Assembly: GCA_903868285.1 (NCBI GenBank)
Contig: CAIPUP010000204.1
Location: 1-14,863 of the forward strand
Direction: 5' to 3'
DNA from: an uncultured beta proteobacterium
Lineage (GTDB): Bacteria; Pseudomonadota; Gammaproteobacteria; Burkholderiales; SG8-39
Length of the DNA: 14,863 nucleotides
The notes beneath the pieces were generated by a model. It saw only the letters and a list, made by a program, of their open reading frames with translations. It ran no database searches and was not told the DNA's origin. A program made the translations under genes and the position numbers. Positions 1-6,206 of this stretch are shown piece by piece (positions within the stretch are counted from its first letter, which is position 1; each line of letters starts with the position of its first letter).

Positions 1-165
1 GCTGCTGCTGTCGGCATGCAGTGGCATGCGCGTGACATGCAGGCTCACGCCCTCGGGCAACAGCCGCATCCACTCCGCCTCGTTGACGGTATTGGTCGGC
101 GGCACGATCAGACCGAGCCGTGCGCGCTGACTGTAGTTACCGAACCTGCGCGGATCCATGGGCAT
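1..165 (-). CDS. Asp/Glu racemase / maleate isomerase-like protein, N-terminal fragment (cut by left window edge)
   Basis: Only the first ~55 codons are in the window. The frame is open to base 1 and reads MPMDPRRFGNYSQRARLGL, then IVPPTNTVNEAEWMRLLPEG. The 'LGLIVPPTNTxxExE' pattern is the first beta strand and substrate-carboxylate loop of the maleate isomerase / arylmalonate decarboxylase branch of the Asp/Glu racemase superfamily. It matches the same place in the complete neighbour at 1431-2210 (FGVIAPSTNTSVQPEFDHM), so the two are likely paralogues. Two in-frame ATGs exist, at 165 and 159; neither has a strong Shine-Dalgarno, and I give the first. It starts 54 bp after the stop of the FAD monooxygenase gene and is probably the fourth gene of that operon. 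The catalytic motifs lie outside the window, so isomerase, racemase or decarboxylase activity cannot be separated. Confidence 0.75.
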   Translation of the reverse strand, partial: MPMDPRRFGNYSQRARLGLIVPPTNTVNEAEWMRLLPEGVSLHVTRMPLHADSSS

Positions 166-219
166 TTACCGCTTGGAATGTCGCGATTGGCATGTATCGG
201 TTTGTCTGCCTGCAGCCGA

Positions 220-1416
220 TCACTGAATGCTCTGCGACACACGCAGGGCATCGATCATCGAACTCTTGCGCAGGAAGGCGCGCGCCAGTGCTGGATCTTC
301 AGCCTGACGACAGAGCTCGTCCTGGGTGCGCTTGCGCGCCTGCGGATCACGCTCCTCCAGCACGCGCTTGTTGCGCGCGGTGTTGGCATTGACATGATCA
401 ATGGCAATCGGCCGACGCTGGCGCTCATAGGCATCCAGCACCGTTTCCCTGACTTCGCCACGATGCAGCGCCGCCAGCTTGTCGGCCAGATTGATGGCGT
501 CATGCAGACCGCCGTTCATGCCCATGCCGCCGATGGGATTGTTCAGATGGGCCGCATCACCAGCAAGGAACACCCGACCCAGCCGGTACTGTGCCGCGAC
601 GCGCTGATGTACGTTGTAGATGGTGCGATGTTCGGTGTCATAGCGACCGTCTTTTTTCCAGACACCCTGCAAGCGTTCCTCGGTCTTGGCGTCGGACAGC
701 ACTTCCGCATCCGGCTCTTCGGGGGGCGTCGGAAACAGACAACGCCAGCTACCAATCACTTTCAGCAGCACGCACCACTCATCGGTGTCGGCGATGTAGT
801 TGACATAGCACAGGCGGTCCAGCACCTTGCCGAAATCAAAAGCGGTGGTCGCAACATAGAACCGCTCGGGAAAGGTCAGCCCGGGGAAATCGATATTGGC
901 GGCACGCCGGATATTGCTGCGTGAGCCGTCGGCACCGATCAGATAGTCGCCGCCGTGCTGCTCGATGCCATTCGGCGTTTCCACTGACAGCAGCACCCGC
1001 TCACCATCCTGGGTCAGGCTCTGCGCGTTGGCATTGAACACAATGCGGCAATCGGGAAAGGCCGCCAGGTGTTGTTGCAACAAACGGGTAAAACGGAACT
1101 GCTCGTACTGCACGCGATAGGGGTGATCGGTTTCGCCACGCAGCAGTTCCATGTCGAACTCGGCAATCGCGCCCGACTTGCGGTCACGATGCTGGGTGTA
1201 ACGGGCGATCAGACCGTCCTGCAGGATTTGATCCACCAGACCAAGCTCACCCATCATGTCCAGCGTCGGCGGATGCCAGGTCGAGGCACGCAAATCCTCG
1301 GCCAGTCCGGCATCACGTTCGAACACGGTGACCGGTATGCCGGCACGCGACAGCACCAGCGCTGCGGTCATGCCCACTGGCCCGGCGCCGGCAATCAATA
1401 CACGTTTGATCGTCAT
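220..1416 (-). CDS. Class A FAD-dependent aromatic monooxygenase (PF01494-type), paralogue 1
   Basis: A 398-residue flavoprotein monooxygenase of the p-hydroxybenzoate hydroxylase fold, expected to use NAD(P)H and O2 to hydroxylate, or in some members open, an aromatic or N-heteroaromatic ring in the cytoplasm. Visible motifs are GAGPVG at residues 10-15 (dinucleotide fold) with Glu33 at the end of strand 2 for the FAD ribose, the GADGSRS 'DG' motif at 161-167, and the FLAGDAAHLNNPIGGMGMN 'GD' motif near 283-301. I start at ATG 1416, not at the longer in-frame start at 1458, because the longer form would overlap the upstream gene and GAGPVG should lie close to the N-terminus; a GCGAGG-like ribosome site precedes it. 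It begins 14 bp after the racemase-like gene's stop, so it is in one operon with it. It is clearly paralogous to the 6207-7421 protein; both end in a KSS[ML]I[DE] tail. The substrate is unknown; 6-hydroxynicotinate 3-monooxygenase-like or phenol-like substrates are both possible. Confidence 0.9.
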   Translation of the reverse strand: MTIKRVLIAGAGPVGMTAALVLSRAGIPVTVFERDAGLAEDLRASTWHPPTLDMMGELGLVDQILQDGLIARYTQHRDRKSGAIAEFDMELLRGETDHPYRVQYEQFRFTRLLQQHLAAFPDCRIVFNANAQSLTQDGERVLLSVETPNGIEQHGGDYLIGADGSRSNIRRAANIDFPGLTFPERFYVATTAFDFGKVLDRLCYVNYIADTDEWCVLLKVIGSWRCLFPTPPEEPDAEVLSDAKTEERLQGVWKKDGRYDTEHRTIYNVHQRVAAQYRLGRVFLAGDAAHLNNPIGGMGMNGGLHDAINLADKLAALHRGEVRETVLDAYERQRRPIAIDHVNANTARNKRVLEERDPQARKRTQDELCRQAEDPALARAFLRKSSMIDALRVSQSIQ

Positions 1417-1430
1417 TGCTGCTGCCTCGC

Positions 1431-2210
1431 TCAGTGCTCGGCCATCAGTCGGCCCCAACCCTGCATCTGGTCCTTGATGCCGTAGTAGCGCAAGGCGTAC
1501 CAGTAGGTGGCGGTATTGATCGCCAGTACCGGTTTATCCAGCCAGAACTCAGCCATGGCCGCCACCTCACCCATCGCCAGATTGGTACCCACCTGCACCA
1601 CCGCATCGACCTTGCCGCGATTGACCTTGAGAATGGCGTCGCGTAGCTCTTGCTGGCTGACATGGCCAATCAATACCGGGCTGGTGCACTTCAGACCGAG
1701 CAGGTTGACCACTTCATAGCCACAGTCGGTGAAAAAGCGTCGCACCTGGTGGTCACCCACCGGCATATAGGGCGTGATCACGCCCAGACGCTTGATGCCA
1801 CGACCGTAGGCACGCAGCGCTTCCTGACAGGCATCGGAACCCATGATCACCCGACTGCCGGCAATCGAGTCGACTTTTTTCTGCAGCTTGCGCTGACCTT
1901 CCTTGCCGTCCCAGAAGGTTTCGGCCGACATACCCATCACCACATGGTCGACGTTGGCCGTCATGACCGACTCGATGGCGGCAGGTACCGACTCGCGAAT
2001 GTTGTTGAGCATCACCATGAAGCTCTTGTTGTCGCTGACCTTGGTGTCGGGAATGATGCAGCGCGAATGGTGGTTGGTGACGCCATGCGGGCGCATGTGA
2101 TCGAACTCTGGCTGCACCGAGGTATTGGTGGAGGGCGCGATGACACCGAAGGTCATGCGATGACCAATCGAATCGCGTGTCTTTGCCTTTGCTGCTACGC
2201 CTCGTGCCAT
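1431..2210 (-). CDS. Maleate isomerase / Asp-Glu racemase superfamily protein lacking the usual catalytic cysteines
   Basis: A 259-residue protein of the maleate cis-trans isomerase / arylmalonate decarboxylase (AMDase) family, which has two similar alpha/beta lobes and no cofactor. Seen: FGVIAPSTNTS (21-31), VVMGMSAETFW (90-100), the second-lobe strand RLGVITPYMPVG (131-142) and VQVGTNLAMGEVAAM (205-219) followed by KPVLAINTATYW. In characterised maleate isomerases and racemases the second and fourth motifs each carry a catalytic Cys; AMDase has Gly in the first and Cys in the second. Here the equivalent positions appear to be Gly93 and Gly208 (or Val207). The four cysteines present (51, 128, 153, 165) are elsewhere. 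An AGGAGA ribosome site lies 8 bp before ATG 2210. It sits 51 bp after the isochorismatase-fold gene, matching the known pairing of maleamate amidase with maleate isomerase, but the residue changes suggest a different reaction or a non-catalytic role. Confidence 0.85.
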   Translation of the reverse strand: MARGVAAKAKTRDSIGHRMTFGVIAPSTNTSVQPEFDHMRPHGVTNHHSRCIIPDTKVSDNKSFMVMLNNIRESVPAAIESVMTANVDHVVMGMSAETFWDGKEGQRKLQKKVDSIAGSRVIMGSDACQEALRAYGRGIKRLGVITPYMPVGDHQVRRFFTDCGYEVVNLLGLKCTSPVLIGHVSQQELRDAILKVNRGKVDAVVQVGTNLAMGEVAAMAEFWLDKPVLAINTATYWYALRYYGIKDQMQGWGRLMAEH

Positions 2211-2261
2211 GGTGTTCTCCTCGCAGGATAAAAGTGGTGTTACTTGGAAGATGTCTAGCTG

Positions 2262-2900
2262 TCAGCGGCTCGCCGCTTGCTGCGCCTGCAGCGCCTGGAT
2301 GATCTCGTCGCGCGACATCAGATCGGCGTACTTCTGCCCCATATCGAACAGATTGGCTTCATGGGGCGCCATGGCCCGGTCGCCAACACAGTCGGTGGCA
2401 ACGATCGGCCGATAGTTGTGGCTGAGGGCATCCACCACCGTGGCGCGCACGCAGCCGGATGTGGTGCAACCGGTGATGACGACGGTGTCGACACGTCGCT
2501 GCGTCAGCCAGGCAGACAGGCCGGTATTGAAAAATGCCGAGGCCTGGGTCTTGCGCACGATCAGCTCGCCAGCCTGCGGCGTGAGCTCGGGCACGATCTG
2601 GCCGGCGGGATGATGTTCGGTGAGCATGCGCAGGGCTGGCGCCTTGAGCGTAAACACACCGCTATCCGACCCATCCTCGGCATAGACCACGCGGCTATGC
2701 GCCACCGGCAGGGCCTCACTGCGAAACCAGGCCAGCAGCCCCACAGTACGTTGGATCGCTGCATCGATATTGCCGCCACCGAATAGCGCCGGATCATTAA
2801 AACCGACAGTGAAATCGACAATCACCAAGGCGCTGCGCTCACCCAGGCCAAGCCGATTACCAAAGTTCTGCTTGCGATAGATGTCCAGATCGGCAGTCAT
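2262..2900 (-). CDS. Isochorismatase-fold amidohydrolase, N-carbamoylsarcosine / maleamate amidase type
   Basis: A 212-residue cysteine hydrolase. The triad of the N-carbamoylsarcosine amidohydrolase family is complete: Asp29 in LVIVDFTVGF, Lys117 in IVRKTQASAFFNTGL, and nucleophile Cys150 in TGCTTSGCVRATVVDA. The N-terminal 'YRKQNFGNRLGLGERSAL' and C-terminal 'GDRA..H..NLFDM..KYAD' patterns are those of the subfamily holding Arthrobacter N-carbamoylsarcosine amidase and the maleamate amidohydrolase NicF of nicotinate degraders, rather than of isochorismatase itself. Expected reaction: hydrolysis of a linear amide or carbamoyl group, releasing ammonia. I start at ATG 2900; the longer form from 2945 would place coding sequence over the candidate -10 box and operator at 2935-2945. 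First gene of the operon running to the left edge, divergent from the GntR gene. NicF function is plausible but not proven, because the neighbouring isomerase-like protein is atypical. Confidence 0.85.
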   Translation of the reverse strand: MTADLDIYRKQNFGNRLGLGERSALVIVDFTVGFNDPALFGGGNIDAAIQRTVGLLAWFRSEALPVAHSRVVYAEDGSDSGVFTLKAPALRMLTEHHPAGQIVPELTPQAGELIVRKTQASAFFNTGLSAWLTQRRVDTVVITGCTTSGCVRATVVDALSHNYRPIVATDCVGDRAMAPHEANLFDMGQKYADLMSRDEIIQALQAQQAASR

Positions 2901-2934
2901 GGAGTCTTGGCTCGGGTAGTCGTTGAAGAAATTT

Positions 2935-2945
2935 ATTGTACACAA
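2935..2945 (-). promoter_or_regulatory. Candidate GntR operator overlapping -10 box of the isochorismatase-fold operon
   Basis: The plus strand reads ATTGTACACAA. It contains the palindrome TTGT-AC-ACAA (2936-2945). Read on the minus strand it gives TTGTGTACAAT, whose TACAAT (2940-2935) is a 5/6 match to a sigma70 -10 box located 35 bp upstream of ATG 2900. No good -35 is seen at 16-18 bp. The same 10-mer recurs in inverted orientation at 3033-3042. Short TTGT/ACAA palindromes are typical GntR/FCD operators, and the regulator is encoded next door, so repression by covering the -10 is the simplest reading. This is inferred from sequence only. Confidence 0.5.
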
Positions 2946-3031
2946 AGGAAGCAGTGAATCCTGGAGGCGACTTGACTATAAGCAGCAATACCTCTGAAGG
3001 AGTCCACTGCAGAAGCAGGCCCACGCGCTGA

Positions 3032-3042
3032 ATGTGTACAAT
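3032..3042 (+). promoter_or_regulatory. Candidate GntR auto-operator overlapping -10 box of the regulator gene
   Basis: The plus strand reads ATGTGTACAAT. TGTGTACAAT (3033-3042) is the exact reverse complement of 2935-2944, and TACAAT (3037-3042) is a likely -10 for the GntR gene, giving transcription from about 3049. The -35 region is poor. Centre-to-centre distance to the partner site is about 96 bp, close to nine helical turns, so looping or cooperative binding is possible. The site also argues against translation starting at the ATG at 3032 and for the ATG at 3071. Confidence 0.5.
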
Positions 3043-3070
3043 CTGTCGATCTTTTCACCGAGCACCCCGG

Positions 3071-3751
3071 ATGAGCAGCGCTTCCGACAAGGCCTTGGCC
3101 GACATCCGCAACGACATCATCGCCGGCCACCATGGCCCGGGCAGCCATCTCAAAGAGGAGGAGCTGGCGCTTCGCTCCGGGGTTTCACGCACCTCGATTC
3201 GTGATGCCTTGCGACGCCTGGCCGCCGAAGGATTGGTGCAGTCCTCTCCCAATCGCGGCAGTTTTGTGGCCTCGTTCTCCGACGCCGATGTCGACGAACT
3301 GTTCCGCCTTCGCTCGGCACTGGAGGCCTATGGCGCGGCGCTTGCCGCGAGCCGGATTACGGCCGATGAACTGCGTGAACTGGAACAAATAGAGCAGCAA
3401 CTGGAACAACTGGCGCGACGCGCACCGACCGATCTGGACGGGTTTGCCCGGCTCAACAACGCGTTCCATAAGTTGGTGCTGTCAGCCGCACGCTCGCCTC
3501 GATTGGAAGCAATGCTGACACCGCTGATCGATATTCCGGTGGTACTACTGAAGCACTACACCTGGCAAGGTAAGGTCGACCCGGCGCGCTCAAACCAGCA
3601 TCACCGTGAAATCATTCAGGCGCTACGCGCCCGCGATCCGATCTGGGCCCGTAGCCGGATGCAGGCCCACATCATTTCCACCCGACCACATCCTCAGGCG
3701 AATGACGACCAGGGTGGGACAAGCATGAATCTAGGCGTGGAGTTCGACTGA
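3071..3751 (+). CDS. GntR-family transcriptional regulator, FadR subfamily (FCD domain)
   Basis: The only plus-strand gene recognised; 226 residues. A winged helix-turn-helix fills about residues 5-66, with the family signature IIAGHHGPGSHLKEEELA followed by GVSRTSIRDALRRLAAEGLV and the wing NRGSFVAS. An all-helical FCD ligand domain follows (about 75-205); it keeps the three expected metal-site histidines in NNAFHKLVL, NQHHREII and MQAHI, with Asn in place of the usual Asp four residues before the first. FCD regulators typically sense small carboxylates through this metal, which fits a locus for an organic acid. The in-frame ATG at 3032 overlaps the candidate operator and -10 box, so I use ATG 3071, which also gives a normal-length N-terminus; no strong Shine-Dalgarno is seen at either. 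Divergent from the isochorismatase-fold operon, it is the likely local and self regulator. Confidence 0.9.
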   Translation: MSSASDKALADIRNDIIAGHHGPGSHLKEEELALRSGVSRTSIRDALRRLAAEGLVQSSPNRGSFVASFSDADVDELFRLRSALEAYGAALAASRITADELRELEQIEQQLEQLARRAPTDLDGFARLNNAFHKLVLSAARSPRLEAMLTPLIDIPVVLLKHYTWQGKVDPARSNQHHREIIQALRARDPIWARSRMQAHIISTRPHPQANDDQGGTSMNLGVEFD

Positions 3752-3760
3752 GACATAAAA

Positions 3761-3793
3761 CAAAAACGGCAGGGGATCACCCTGCCGTTTTTG
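3761..3793. terminator. Bidirectional rho-independent terminator between gntR and tctA
   Basis: A perfect 14-bp inverted repeat, CAAAAACGGCAGGG (3761-3774) and CCCTGCCGTTTTTG (3780-3793), around a 5-nt loop (GATCA). The A-run on the left arm and T-run on the right give a GC stem plus U-tract in both directions. It lies 10 bp after the GntR stop and 25 bp past the end of tctA, so it can stop both convergent transcripts. Confidence 0.9.
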
Positions 3794-3817
3794 CTGAAGC
3801 GTTTTGGCGACTGAGGA

Positions 3818-5326
3818 TTAATCCTCGGCAGCAAATGCCTCTTCACGCTTGGAACGAATCACTGGCAGCACGATGGACAGCAGCAGCAAGACGCAGATAC
3901 CCAGCATCACCGCGCTGATCGGACGTTGCACGAACACAGTGGGATCACCACGCGACAGCAACATGGCGCGACGCAGGTTCTCTTCCATCAGCGGTCCCAG
4001 GATGAAACCCAGAATCAACGGTGCCGGTTCGCACTCCAGCTTGACCCAGACGTAGCCGCAGATACCGAACAAGGCAGTCTGCATCACATCGAAGGGACTG
4101 TTGGAGATGGAGTACACACCAACACCGCAGAACAACAGAATGGCCGGATAAAGAATGCGATACGGCACGCTAAGCAGTCTGATCCAGACACCGATCATCG
4201 GCAGGTTCAGTACTACCAGCATCAGGTTCCCGACCCACATCGAAGCGATCATGCCCCAGAACAGTTGCGGACGCTCGGTCATCACCTGCGGACCAGGCGC
4301 GATACCCTGAATCATCATCGCGCCGATCATCAGTGCCATCACCGGGTTGGACGGAATGCCCAAGGTCAGCAATGGGATGAACGAGGTCTGCGCTCCAGCG
4401 TTGTTCGCCGCTTCCGGTGCAGCCACACCCTCGATACGACCAGTACCGAACTCCTTGCCGTGCTTGTTGATCTTCTTTTCCAGCGTGTAGGCAGCAAAGG
4501 AGGCCAGCAAAGCGCCACCACCCGGCAGGATACCCAGTGCTGAACCCAAAGCCGTACCGCGCAGAATCGGTCCGACGCAGAGCTTCAGATCCTCTGACGT
4601 CGGCAGCAAACTGCCCACCTTGTCGGTGAACACATCTCGCTTCTCGGGATTCTCCAGATTGGAAATGATTTCCGCATAACCAAACACACCCATGGCGATA
4701 CTGACGAAGCCAATACCATCCGAGAGTTCGGAGATGGAGAAGTTAAAGCGCGCCACACCGGAGTTCACGTCGGTTCCAACCAGGCCCAGCAAAAGACCCA
4801 GAAGCACCATCGCAATGGCCTTGATGAGCGAGCCATGTGCCAGCACTACCGCAGCCACCAGACCGAGAACCATCAGCGAGAAGTATTCGGCCGGGCCGAA
4901 CTTCAGCGCCACTTCCGCCAGCGGCGGCGCGAACAGCGCGATGATGACGGTCGCGACGCAACCGGCGAAAAACGAGCCGATGGCCGCCATACCCAGCGCG
5001 GGACCTGCACGACCCTTGCGAGCCAGCTGATAACCATCCAGCGTCGTCACCACCGACGAAGACTCACCCGGCAGGTTGACCAAAATGGCTGAAGTGGAGC
5101 CACCATACTGCGCGCCGTAGTAAATACCGGCCAGCATGATCAGGGCCGACACTGGCGGCAGCGTGAAGGTGACTGGCAGCAGCATAGCGATGGTCGCTAC
5201 CGGGCCAATACCGGGCAGCACGCCAATCAGCGTGCCAAGAATCACCCCGCCCAGACAGTACAGCAGGTTGTTGATCGACAGTGCAACGCCAAAGCCGATG
5301 CCAAGGTTGGTAATTAACTGATCCAT
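3818..5326 (-). CDS. tctA: Tripartite tricarboxylate transporter, large membrane subunit TctA
   Basis: 502 residues, the usual TctA length, largely hydrophobic with about 10-12 membrane spans. Family blocks seen: LPGIGPVATIAMLLP (37-51), YYGAQYGGSTSAILVNLPGE (69-88), the mid-protein repeat of the fold GILPGGGALLASF (265-277), and PEAANNAGAQTSFIPL then LTLGIPSN (304-327). TctA carries the substrate path of this ion-driven carboxylate uptake system in the inner membrane and works with TctB and a periplasmic TctC binding protein. AAGGGGA precedes ATG 5326, and the tctB stop is only 10 bp upstream, so the two are cotranscribed. The substrate cannot be read from the sequence; citrate, tartrate and aromatic dicarboxylates are known substrates in the family. 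No tctC lies in the window. Confidence 0.95.
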   Translation of the reverse strand: MDQLITNLGIGFGVALSINNLLYCLGGVILGTLIGVLPGIGPVATIAMLLPVTFTLPPVSALIMLAGIYYGAQYGGSTSAILVNLPGESSSVVTTLDGYQLARKGRAGPALGMAAIGSFFAGCVATVIIALFAPPLAEVALKFGPAEYFSLMVLGLVAAVVLAHGSLIKAIAMVLLGLLLGLVGTDVNSGVARFNFSISELSDGIGFVSIAMGVFGYAEIISNLENPEKRDVFTDKVGSLLPTSEDLKLCVGPILRGTALGSALGILPGGGALLASFAAYTLEKKINKHGKEFGTGRIEGVAAPEAANNAGAQTSFIPLLTLGIPSNPVMALMIGAMMIQGIAPGPQVMTERPQLFWGMIASMWVGNLMLVVLNLPMIGVWIRLLSVPYRILYPAILLFCGVGVYSISNSPFDVMQTALFGICGYVWVKLECEPAPLILGFILGPLMEENLRRAMLLSRGDPTVFVQRPISAVMLGICVLLLLSIVLPVIRSKREEAFAAED

Positions 5327-5336
5327 GTAAATCCCC

Positions 5337-5942
5337 TTAGTTCAACTGTGGCCAGACGTTGATCGGGAGCTGCAAGCCCCAGATGAACACCGCACTGCCA
5401 AAGGCAGCGAGAACGATGGAGGAGATGACCGCTTCCTTGAGCTTGAACTCGTTACCGCCCCAAGCGCTGATCATGATCAGCAGCACGGTGGCCAGCACCA
5501 GTCCCAGCGGCTTGAGCGTGTACCCAAACAGCACCACGGCCAAGAGACAGATTACGAGTGAATGGGGCCCGATCATACCGAAGCACAAGATCACCGCGAT
5601 GGCAGCGATGACTTGATGAATCATCTTGCCACTATCGCCCATGGCAATGATGCTTTCCTGACCAAAGAAGCCAATGGCACCCACAATCAGGAACGCCACC
5701 AACACCTTCGGACGGAACGGGAATAGTTTCAGTGGATGACTGATCTTTGAAGCAAAAGATCGCACCAGTACGATCAGCCCCAGGACTGCCAGCAAGCCAC
5801 CGAGTACGCTCGGGAAGTATGCCGGTCCCATACGGACCGCAGTACCCATCTGGTAATTCTTCTGGGCCACAAGCAGAAACGCCAAGCCGATCGCGATGAA
5901 CATCGCGCCGGCCAGGAAGTCCTTGCCATTCTTGATTTGCAT
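5337..5942 (-). CDS. tctB: Tripartite tricarboxylate transporter, small membrane subunit TctB
   Basis: 201 residues with four predicted membrane spans (near residues 10-30, 45-65, 80-100 and 115-200 in clusters) and the TctB-type N-terminus: KDFLAGAMFIAIGLAFLLVA, then MGTAVRMGPAYFPSVLGGLL. The 'GTAxRMGPAYFP' block is the strongest family mark. I start at ATG 5942 because GGAGGAG lies about 9 bp upstream; the longer in-frame form to 6062 would run through the promoter. It is a little long for TctB because of a polar loop around residues 85-105 (FGQESIIAMGDSGKMI). Located directly before tctA, as usual; the order tctB-tctA without tctC is the unusual point. Confidence 0.9.
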   Translation of the reverse strand: MQIKNGKDFLAGAMFIAIGLAFLLVAQKNYQMGTAVRMGPAYFPSVLGGLLAVLGLIVLVRSFASKISHPLKLFPFRPKVLVAFLIVGAIGFFGQESIIAMGDSGKMIHQVIAAIAVILCFGMIGPHSLVICLLAVVLFGYTLKPLGLVLATVLLIMISAWGGNEFKLKEAVISSIVLAAFGSAVFIWGLQLPINVWPQLN

Positions 5943-6206
5943 CTCTTTATCTCCTCCAACAATGTTCCCGAACCCGTTGACGATCAGGACCCGGGTGTAA
6001 AAAAGCCGCCGAATTGTGCCACAAAATTTATCGCTGCCAAGGGCTTTGACAAGGTATATCAAGTGCTTCAGTGATGCGTCAGATTGCGAGGCAAAACATC
6101 AACATACCGCTGACTGATTATGGTGCACTGCACTTCAATGACGCACTGCTTTCAATCAACTACAAACCACTGTTGAAGTGCGCGCACCAATCAAGTGATC
6201 CTGTGA
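5943..6206. other. Largest gene-free stretch (264 bp) between tctB and the FAD monooxygenase gene
   Basis: Contains the candidate tctBA promoter and TTGTGCCACAA palindrome near 6014-6052, and, towards the monooxygenase end, a 9-bp inverted repeat GCACTTCAA (6130-6138) / TTGAAGTGC (6173-6181) plus the palindrome GTGCGCGCAC (6178-6187). It is more AT-rich than the genes. No terminator with a T-run is seen for the upstream monooxygenase gene, so read-through into tctBA is possible. Confidence 0.5.
6014..6052 (-). promoter_or_regulatory. Candidate tctBA promoter with palindromic operator at +1
   Basis: On the minus strand, TTGTCA (6052-6047) and TAAATT (6030-6025) are a -35/-10 pair with a 16-bp spacer (4/6 in the -10). 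The predicted start near 6018 falls inside an 11-bp palindrome TTGTG-C-CACAA (6014-6024). Its TTGT/ACAA half-sites resemble those of the GntR-linked sites at 2936 and 3032, but the centre is 3 bp rather than 2. Control of the transporter by the same regulator is therefore possible but not certain. Confidence 0.4.

Noticed and set aside
16..924. Plus-strand open frame of 302 codons
   Set aside because: Lies opposite the FAD monooxygenase and the left isomerase-like gene, whose minus-strand translations carry clear motifs; its own translation shows no recognisable domain.
2933..3148. Minus-strand open frame crossing the divergent promoter region
   Set aside because: Overlaps the GntR gene and both candidate operators; no ribosome site or known motif.
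6130..6187. Inverted repeat GCACTTCAA/TTGAAGTGC and palindrome GTGCGCGCAC
   Set aside because: Arms are 34 bp apart, no T-run and no clear promoter link; may be chance.
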